A stretch of DNA of 64,000 nucleotides from Callipepla californica brunnescens (Eukaryota > Chordata > Aves > Galliformes > Odontophoridae), in assembly GCA_023055505.1 (NCBI GenBank), contig JALIRH010000043.1:3668001-3732000 (forward strand), in the 5' to 3' direction. The notes under the pieces are model-generated. The model saw nothing but the letters and a program-made list of their open reading frames with translations. It was not told the origin of the DNA and did no database searches. The position numbers were made by a program, and so were the translations under genes. How positions within the stretch are numbered: position 1 is the first letter of the stretch; every line of letters starts with the position of its first letter. Positions 54,525 to 64,000 of this stretch are shown one piece after another.

Positions 54525-55534
54525 GTATGACACTGCTTTCCAAATGTCTGAAACGAAGTGGAATCCCATTGTGTTATTTTGAGAGTACCTCTGTAAAAAC
54601 CGTATTTCAGAAAGAGACGCAAAAATGCACCGATTCCGGACTTCTGCCCTTCATTTCGAGAGCTGGGGAACCCTCCGGTGCTTGTTTCTATTTTTTGTCT
54701 TTTGAAGTGGTTTGAGGCGTTGGGATTTTCATATTGAATCAGTTGAAAGGTGGGTCGGACGCAGCAGCGCTTTTGTAGAGTCCAACGGAGGGAGCGTTGC
54801 GTCCTTACAGTATCTTCAGAATTAAACAGAACAAAGCCTCGATCCCTTACCCTCATTTTAATATTTATTGATAGCACAAAGAGGTAATTATTATTTTTTG
54901 AACTTATTTTTTTGCCGACGCGTGCCTCGCTGGTTTTGTTAAGTGCTTATTTACGCCGTACCCGTCGTGTCCCTCAACGAGCCGTGCTGGGAGCTGATGC
55001 ATCGCGGAACGGTGTTGAGCTTTTACTTAATCGTTCCTCTTTGGTTCTTTTCCCGCAGGAATTGGGGTTTCTTTGTATGATTTGGAATTCTGATGGTTCG
55101 TTCTTCTTGCAGAGTGATATGAACTGTGTTTGCATTTGGCAGATTGAGTTTGCTCCGTTATAAAGCTTTTGTTACGCGTAACCCGATGAGAATGATGGAA
55201 TTAAAAGAAGGCACCTGGATGACTTTTTACCTTTCAGGAAGAGTTGTTCTCTCTGTCTTAGGATGTTTATCCCACTTGATTAAAAAACTGAATAAAATGA
55301 TAATTAAAGAAGAGCACCTACACTAGAGCAGACCCCAGCTGCAGCCCATTGCTGAGAAGTTTGGGGTTGGTTGGTTGGTGGTTTTTGCAACTTTCGGAGA
55401 GAGCCCTTGAGACGCAGCACTCCTTCATCCCCGAGGTTGGGCAGGACATGGTCGCTCTGGTCTGGGTAGGGTTTGTCCCAGTGGGGGTGTGCGAAGTGCT
55501 CGTGAAGCTGTGCTGCTGTCCTGCACAGAGCTGC

Positions 55535-55650
55535 ACGTGCCCCACACCTGGAGGTGGCCCTGGGTGCCCTGAGCTGCTGTGGGGTGTCCCTGCCCGGGGT
55601 TGGAACTGGATGGCCCCTCTCCTCCCTTCACCCCAACCATCCTACAGAGG
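55535..55650 (+). mobile_element. CR1 3' fragment
   Basis: CTGGAGGTGGCCCTGGGTGC, GGGGTGTCCCTGCCCGGGGT and TGGAACTGGATGGCCC follow the CR1 3' consensus, sense orientation. The terminal ATGATTC repeat is not evident. Confidence 0.6.
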
Positions 55651-58600
55651 ATGTAGCACTGCCAGGGCTGCCTGGAGCTTTGCAGAGCTACATTTCCAGC
55701 TCTTGCTGCTATAGGAATGGCCTGCAGTGCTTACCTGATTGAAATTGTTCTTCCTGATAGATTTTATAGACCAGAAATCAGCGTTTTTGGCTGCTGTCAC
55801 TCAAACAAACTATGGGATGTGCAATACCTGTTCCAGTCGGGAGCGCATAATCCCCAGCACAGAATTTTAGACATTTCCTGGCTTGTTTGCAGTGGAACTG
55901 CGGCCCCTTCAGTGTGATTCCTCCCACTGGGATCACTTTGCCCTGGTTCATACGACCCTTGTATCTTCCAGTTCTGTGAGAAGCAATAAGAGAAAACGTG
56001 CTGACAACCAGAAGGCTTTGCCACAACACATGCATCAGTCAGGTTTGTCCCCCTGTCAGAAATGGCCATTTTTGCAAAGAGAAAAAAAATCCCAATGTAG
56101 CCTGGCCCCATTAACCCTCAGGTGGAGATAACTTGGGATGGATTTGCCCTCCCTGCAGCACTCCCCTTGGCTGTGGGCTGTGCTGGCAGCTGTTGGCAGC
56201 TCTGCTGTCACCCCCATATCTCCCAGGACGGTGATAGATGACCCTGATGGTATTCGTTGGTACTTTGATCTTTAATCTTTTTCTTTTCCCATTTGAATAG
56301 TACGTAAGGCAGTAAATGTTAATTTTTCTGGATTGATTGACTTCTCTCTGCAGAGCTGCAGCTGGAATGCTCCTCAGCTCCATCCAGGAGCTGACGCAGA
56401 GCTTCACCAACCCAATAAAAGACAGCTGTGGCTCTTCGTGCATCCTCTGAGTCACGGCAGACTTCCGACACATCCTTTAACCCAACTTCTGTTTGAATGT
56501 GTTGGAACAGATCCTGCTCCCAAGCTCAGCCCAGTGCGTGCTGCAGAGAGATCCTAGCGGAGAGCAGAGCAGAAATGGTTTGGCTTGGGAGCAGTGTGGG
56601 GTCGGTGTGAGCAGTGCTGGGCTGTGGCTCACTGCCGCAGGAGGAGCATGTGCTCACGCTGTCCGGACCTCAGCATGGTACTGCAGTACACGTTGGCTCT
56701 GGTAAGTCAGTCCCTGTGCTTCTCTACAGGCAGATGGGTTTGGTTTTGACGCAACCATACATGTAAAATTGGGCTGAAGTGTTTTTGTGAGTGCATATCC
56801 TGACACCTTTTGGTCTCAGATTGTTCCCTCTGCTTTGTGTCTGTCAGGAGATGCATCTTCATATGTGTGTGTGCATGGATAAAGTGCATTTATCGCAGTG
56901 CGTTCTGCACTGTGTGCACACGTACACTGCCCCACATGCGGACACAGTGTGAAGGTAACACAGAATGGCACACGTCATTTTGTTAACAGCAAACTTGAAG
57001 ACAGAAGATCCAGTTTTTGTGCAGTAAACTCATACAAAGGTTTATCCTTAAAAATCTGAGCTGATGTCAAGCTTCAGAGTCACAAGGACAGTTTTTAACA
57101 GCAGTACAATAACGTGGGAAGGAGATGAAGTTTTAAGAGAATTCGCTTCTGATCGGATGAGAACACAGCATCCTCAATTCCTTTGAGATCCTAAAACGAT
57201 GTGAGACACATCCATCTTGTGCACCATCAGGTAACACAGTGTTACTGCCCTTCAGGAAGTGCTTCCCCTTGCTTCTGGGATCAGAATGCTATCTGTCACC
57301 CCTCTGAGAACTGGCAATTAGGAAATGATGCTTGCTTCTTTTTGGGGTGGCTTTTCTATTTTGTTTGCTGTTTTTACTGTGTTTCCTGGGCTTTAATACT
57401 GTAATCCTTTCTTATTGCAGGAATGGAAGAGAGAAGACTGCTCCGTTTTGAGAATACCTGTGAATGTCGTGAAGTGGCAGAGATTGGCCTCACTCACCAG
57501 CATGGTTTGGGTGCCCAGCTGGCCCTGCTCCCCATCCCTGGGTTCTGGGATGGACACCCAGACACTGCTGGTGGCCACAGGGAGGGGGCATTGGACCTGA
57601 GCTCAGCTCTTGGTGTCCATGTCATGAGTGCTGAGCTTCGCAGAGCAGCTCTGCTGTCCCCTCTGGACTCCCAGTTCCTCTGTGAGTGCGTGTTCTGGTC
57701 TGTGGGGAAGGAACAACGTGAAGCTGGTTCATTTAAGGCCACGTCCAAGGAAGAAAAAGGGAAGGGTTGGATCAGTGAAATTTAGGCAGCGTGACATCAT
57801 CTGCAAAACATGAAGTTTGTGAAGCCCGCCTTCTGCAGAGCACATTTGGGTGGAGGTCTCAACTGCTGGGGTTCGGTGCTGCAGAAGGGAGGTGCTGGTC
57901 AGGGGGCTGTGCAGGAGGCAGCTGAGTGAGTGGGAGAGCCCCGTTTTGCCCTTGTTTAGTGCTGAAGGTGTCACCCTGTCCTGAGCACTGTACTGCAGGA
58001 AGCAGAGGAGGAAGATGGGATGATGCCCAGGGAGAAGCTCCTTGCAGCAGCTCTGGCTTCCTGCTGTTGGTGCTCGTAGCTGTGTGAAAGCTTGATTGCT
58101 CATTAAAACGCCGCGTTGTCATACTGCTTTCATTTTATCATTATTTTTTTAAGAATGGTGATAGGTTTCTTACCGGTTCCTATCCTAATAAAAACCCTGA
58201 AGTGTTCGAGTGCCACAGGCTCAAATGAGAGGACATGGGGTGCTGGTAGGTGGTTGGGGCCTGGCTGGGGGCAGATTAGCCACAAAAGATGCAAGAGATG
58301 AGGAGGGTGATGGTGCTGCGGGATGACGCGCTGGGACAGCACGGTGTGCTTTGCAAAAGCACAGCTGATAAGAATAAGGGTAAGTGCACGGAGCTGGCCA
58401 CAATTGCAGATGCAAAGCAGGAAAGAGCAGTGTGCTCTGAGGTGTATGTGGGTATTTAGGACAAGGAAGAAATGTTTTAATTAGTATTGGGTGGTATGAT
58501 ATGAGTAGAAAACAGCGGTGATAGGCGTGTGGGTAATAGGGGATGTGACACACGTAACTTTAACCCCGTGCATCTTGTCTCTGCTCTGCAGCATGTTTCT

Positions 58601-59835
58601 ATAGGCAGTGCTGGAGCCAGGGAACGAAGGCTGCGTTCTGTGCTGAGCTGTGATGGCTCCGTCCTTGGTCCCAGTGAGGGAAAAATGTTACCCACATTTA
58701 ACGGTGTGGAGGTAAAAAAGATGGGGCACAGGTGGTCACAGGGGTTTACCACAAATAGTGCCACTAATTTGGTGTCTTTCTTTGATCATTAGAAATACTG
58801 CTAGTGGAAGTTGCTGTAAGAAAAAAACAACAACAGGGAAAGCTAAGCAGGAGGTTCTCCTCTGGGGGGACACAGCAGTTCGCTTACCTCCCAGGAGCCA
58901 ACCTTCAGCTTTTCTTTGCATTGAAATATCACATATTCTGTGAAACCCTGAGCTGGAAGCTTCTGGAAGGTCCCATAGCCCTAAACTTCCCCTCCCTGCC
59001 AGGAGAGGTGCTCAGGAGGCGTGAGAAGCATTGGTGTTCTTGTACAGCATGAGCACATCATCGAGAGGAGCTCATGGACAGATGTGCACATTCAGGAATT
59101 GGGTGCACAGCTCTGACGTGGTAACGTGGAAGGAGATCCCCTCTTAGGAGGTGGCCCAACTGGAAATCGCTGAGGGAGCTGTAGCAGTGGGAAAATCCAC
59201 GTGGTGGTTCAAACAAATGTGCTTCACGGCGTCTCATGGCACACAGGAGTGAAGACAAGAAGATAATAAATGATGTGGTCCATTCATGTGTGCCACGTCT
59301 CCCACGGGCCTGTGTGCTTTGGTTAGAGGGTGCACGAGGCTGAGGGTCAAGGAGTTCTTCATGTGAAAGATGGATCTGGCATTCTGCAGTCTGCCTTGCT
59401 ATGTGCTCTGCTGTGGAAGCACAGCAGGAGGATGTTGCTGTAGACTGGACAACCTGGATGCATTGACTTGTTTCCATGTCGTCCTCAGGGCTCTGCTGCA
59501 CCAGCAGTGTGGAAGGAAGGCCAGGAGCCATGAACCACCAGTGCAGTTTGGTGGTTTTGTAGCTGGAAAAGAAACAGGAGTGGGAGTGAGGGAGAACTGA
59601 GCCTGAGAATGCAGCAGAAGATAACATTCTGTAGAGCTGCCAGAATGTTCAACCTCAGCTTAACAGAGCCATTGGAAATTGCACATTGCACTGCAGTGAC
59701 GGTGGCGGTCGGCTGAGCAGCGTCGTTGGGCTGAAATTGTCTGAATTTACTTTGTAAGGATGGCTTCCATGCACCTGCTCCTTCATGGCAGTTCTGGTTG
59801 GACACAGTGTGCTCTGTCCCAGTGTCACATCTGGG

Positions 59836-60100
59836 ATTCATAGATTCATTAGGTTGGAAAGGACCTACAAGATCATCTAGTCCATCCTTCCTCTCACCAC
59901 CATCCCTACCCACTAAGCTACTAAATCAAATCCCTCAGCACCTCAGCTAAACGCTTCTTGAACAGCGCTGGGGACGGTGCCTCAACCACCTCCCTAGGCA
60001 GGCCATTCCAGGGCCTGACCACTCTTTCAGAGAAAAAAATTTTCCTCAAATCTAATCTAAATAGATTTAGATTTAATTTAGCCTAATCTACATATCTACA
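59836..60100 (-). mobile_element. CR1 LINE 3' fragment, antisense
   Basis: Reverse complement of the CR1 3' end: ATTCATTAGGTTGGAAAGGA then ACAAGATCATCTAGTCCATC, followed by internal CR1 blocks CTCAACCACCTCCCTAGGCA and CATTCCAGGGCCTGACCAC. It is well preserved, so fairly young. Confidence 0.92.
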
Positions 60101-61857
60101 CTTCAGCAAAGTCATTCAACAAGTCTCAAATCTACAAGGCTGGATCATTCAGCGGTGTTTGGCTGTACATTCCTTTAGAACAAAAAACCCTGAAATCAGA
60201 CAGCCCCGGCTTTGCCAGCCTCCTTACCAAGGCTGTGGTATGGGAGATGTGGGAATGACTAGTTTGCTTTTAGAAGAATTTCTTCACCTGGTGCTTTTTC
60301 CATACCATCTGCCATGGTGAATCAGTCCCTAGGCACTCTGTCCACCTGTTCTACTTGTAGAATCCGGCAATTATTGCTGTCCCTACCCAGTCACTACTGG
60401 GATGACATTACATCCCATGCTGAATTGTGTCCTGGATGTGTCCTCTTATTCTCAGCTACGAAATATTCTGTGGTTTTGAGTTCAAAGGGGTCTCAAAGTG
60501 CGACATTGTTCAGTCCATGGGTGGACAAACATTCTTAACAGACCCGTGCAGAGATTGCTTGTACCTGGCTGGAAAGAGAGATGGAAATAGACTTATGATG
60601 CCCAAAGACAAGGCGGTGTTCTCGAAACATGGGAGCATCACATTGCTGTTAACACTGTAACACTGGATTGTGGTTTGGGGTAATGCTTTGCAGACAAATG
60701 AAGACTTCTGGAAGAGGATGGCCCAATAACCACGTGGTTGTGGTTCTGCACATGGACCGTGAATGGTGGGTTCTGAGGTCAGCTGGCTGCAGGTGAGTGG
60801 AGCAGTGATGTGCTGGGAACGTGACCCATGTTCTTAAAAAATTAGCAGCACATCCATCTGTCTGAACTGCTTCTTTCAGGAGTGAATGTCTGCATAGTGA
60901 GAGTGGGGCAGGACCTGTCTGCCTTTCCCCCTTCCTCTCTTTTCATTTACTTCCTTATTTCAATTCTCTGTAGTGGGAATTTATGTGACCACAAACTATG
61001 AGAGCTGCAAACACTGCAGTCCTCACTGCGTACGGCAGAACGTGGCCATACTCCACCATCCACATCCGAAGATCCAGAGAGCATCTTTTCTGCTCCTTCC
61101 AGCATACAAGAGATTTAAGGGGTTAGCCAACTTCACTGAGAACATCTTGTGATGGATGTCTGTACCAACGTCCCAACAAGTGCACAGGAAGAGCACACAG
61201 CTCTTCAGCTCACAACTGGTACAAAGAGCACAGTAGCACTGTTAGGTGGAGCAGATTCTCAGCTACAAAACACTGTTCTCCAACATCACCACCGCCATCA
61301 GCTGTGGATTCTCACCAGTGGTGTACAAGAGCTTTGTGAGCTGAGTGCTTGGTGCAGGTCGTCCTTAGGGTCCCTCCCCTTCATCTCGTCCCCTTCACCA
61401 AACCTGCTGGTGGCACTCCATTCCCCAGCCAAGCTCATTCAGACAAATGGTTGGCTTTTCTGCCTGAATTTTGGGAGGTCCCGCAAAGCCAAGAGCTTCT
61501 GCTACCTTGGGTTAATAGTCATAGAAGCCGTAAGTAACCTCCATGAGGGTTTTGTTGCATAGAAGCAGCTTTCAGTGATTTTTATCAGCAAGATAATGCT
61601 CAGAGAACCTAGTTCCTTTGCCCAGTTGCTCTCCCAGCTTTATTAAGATATAGTACACAGTGTTTTTGAGGCTGAAGTAGTTTTCAGTGCGCTGAGCAGA
61701 ATCCTTCAGTTCACCCCATTCCCACTTGTCCCACAGTCCTGATGGGCAGAGGGGGACAGCACTGCTCCTGGTGCTGCCCAGTGACCTTGAGCCCATTCTC
61801 AGTGGCTTTCATGGCTTCTGGAAACCTCCTGTCCCTCAGCTTCTGATGCACTCATGT

Positions 61858-62001
61858 TACTCTGAATGCAGAACACCACGCTGACATTTTGGTTTTGGAT
61901 GCATGGCTCTGAATGCAGAACACCACGCTGACATTTTGGGTTGGATGCATTACTCTGTATGCAGAACACCACGCTGACATTTTGGGGTTGGATGCATGAC
62001 T
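61858..62001. repeat. Three-copy tandem repeat of about 48-54 bp
   Basis: Three nearly identical copies of CTGAATGCAGAACACCACGC plus TGACATTTTGG(TT)GGATGCAT, differing by a few bases. Nothing around it shows coding use. Confidence 0.95.
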
Positions 62002-62482
62002 GCTGGTGCTGTTGGACTTAACCCCAGTCCTACATCAGCTCATTAGCTGCTCTCGTCTGCCTTCATCTGAGTAATAGGAATAGCTCAATTCATTTCCCTG
62101 TGGGTTGTGTCACGTTTTAGAGAAATTCAGTGCTGTCAGTGTGAATTTAAGCTGCGTTCATGAGCATCGTGTTGTGGCAGTAATGATGACCCTGGGGCAG
62201 GAGAGGGGATGTGGTGGCATCACAAGAGGTAAATGCGTCCAGCAGCACACATAACGTGTGCAAAAGGCTTTTGTGGAGAAGGATGCCCTCGGGAGATGTG
62301 TTTTAAGGCTTTCATTGGAATGGGGATTTGAACTTAGGAGCAGATCCTCAGCTGGGAAATCAGCACAGTGCTGATAAACTGATGCAGCAAACTGATTGCT
62401 GCTGCAGCGCCTGTTCTGCTCAGCTGTGGCTTTGGGCTCTGGGCAAGAGATACGCTTAGTTTTTCAGATGAGAATCTAAAAG

Positions 62483-62548
62483 GTGTGTGTGTATATGTAT
62501 ATATTGATATGGAATATATATCAGTATGTATTGGTATATATATATAAA
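62483..62548. repeat. TA/TG-rich simple repeat
   Basis: GTGTGTGTATATGTATATATT followed by TATATCAG/TATATATATA words. It is a simple-sequence stretch between the transporter 3' end and the intergenic region. Confidence 0.85.
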
Positions 62549-62891
62549 GGTTTTAAAATAACCATTTGTACCTTACGGTGTGCAGCCTGGGCAGCAGGTA
62601 GAGGCTGCTGCCATAAGGTGACGGCTTCAGTTCCATCTCTGCTGCTCTCTGCCGTCTCCTTGCTGTTTCCCAATCCCCCTGCGCAGCCTCAATGTAGGGG
62701 ACAGGGCTGTGCCGTAACCCCAACTGCTGTAGGTGGGGCAGCCAGACCAGGCATGTCCTCAGCTCTGAGCAGTGGGGTAGAAAGGATAGAGAGGGGTTTG
62801 CTGCCCCAGGTAAGGCCTTCGTCTTGTGGAGCAGCTCTACGTGGCATTGGGAATGCTTAGCACCAAGGTCCCGGGGTGGGAGTGCTGCGAC

Positions 62892-63998
<1,107 letters not shown>

Positions 63999-64000
63999 AT

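Larger units (their letters stand above)
48749..54545 (+). other. ELAVL1: ELAVL1 3'UTR (extent inferred)
   Basis: After the TAA at 48746-48748 the sequence is AU-rich for about 1.4 kb, with long U-rich runs at 49940-50075 that fit HuR autoregulatory binding. Further 3' are GC-richer segments and poly(A) runs at 52330-52360 and 53405-53428. Several poly(A) signals follow, the last strong one at 54519-54524. HuR mRNAs in mammals have 3'UTR forms of about 1.5 to 6 kb by alternative polyadenylation, which fits this spacing. The true ends cannot be read from sequence alone. Confidence 0.6.
54546..62880. other. Intergenic region between ELAVL1 and the glutamate transporter gene
   Basis: Mostly unique sequence with CR1 fragments (55535-55650, 59836-60100), a three-copy tandem repeat (61858-62001) and a TA-rich run (62483-62545). 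No coding exon with splice support was recognised on either strand. The transporter's 3'UTR must begin at 62891 and run towards lower coordinates. TTTATT near 61640 (AATAAA on the minus strand) is one possible end. Confidence 0.55.

Overview
The window is nuclear DNA of a bird, most likely a galliform such as chicken or a close relative. Its genes are split by GT-AG introns. It carries CR1 retroposon 3' ends and a mariner element with Galluhop-type ends. Introns are short, GC is high and minisatellites are dense in the first 27 kb, which resembles a bird microchromosome. The content matches the region equivalent to human 19p13 (RAX2-MATK and ELAVL1); placement on chicken chromosome 28 is an inference from memory.

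Layout. 1-4187 (+): last 14 exons of a MALT1-like paracaspase gene, 5' part outside the window. 6015-8086 (-): RAX2, a paired-type retinal homeobox gene. 13136-14637 (-): a complexin 3/4-type gene with a C-terminal CAAX box. 15699-19230 (-): MATK, the Csk-homologous tyrosine kinase, in 12 coding exons. 20.7-26.7 kb: mostly simple and minisatellite DNA (polypurine tract, degenerate telomere-like arrays in both orientations, a TAATTA-rich array, acceptor-like repeats), with a possible resistin-like relic and an orphan GC-box cluster. 26.75-54.5 kb (+): ELAVL1 (HuR), with CpG-island promoter, non-coding exon 1, five coding exons and a long U-rich 3'UTR. 54.5-62.9 kb: intergenic DNA with CR1 fragments and small repeats. 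62892-63960 (-): last three exons of an EAAT5-like (SLC1A7 group) glutamate transporter.

All exon chains were joined by hand. Each keeps frame across its junctions: 638 residues visible for the paracaspase, 228 for RAX2, 151 for the complexin, 447 for MATK and 326 for HuR.

The most interesting point is that a MALT1 paralogue, a RAX paralogue and a complexin-4-type gene lie together within 15 kb. Human 18q21 carries MALT1, RAX and CPLX4 close together, so this looks like the second copy of that block from vertebrate genome duplication. In mammals, as far as known, only RAX2 and MATK remain here. Between these genes are AT-rich, non-repetitive islands with homeodomain, CRX/OTX-like, PBX/MEIS-like and MAF-like motifs. 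They are candidate retinal control elements, and RAX2, complexin 3/4 and EAAT5 are all retina-associated families.
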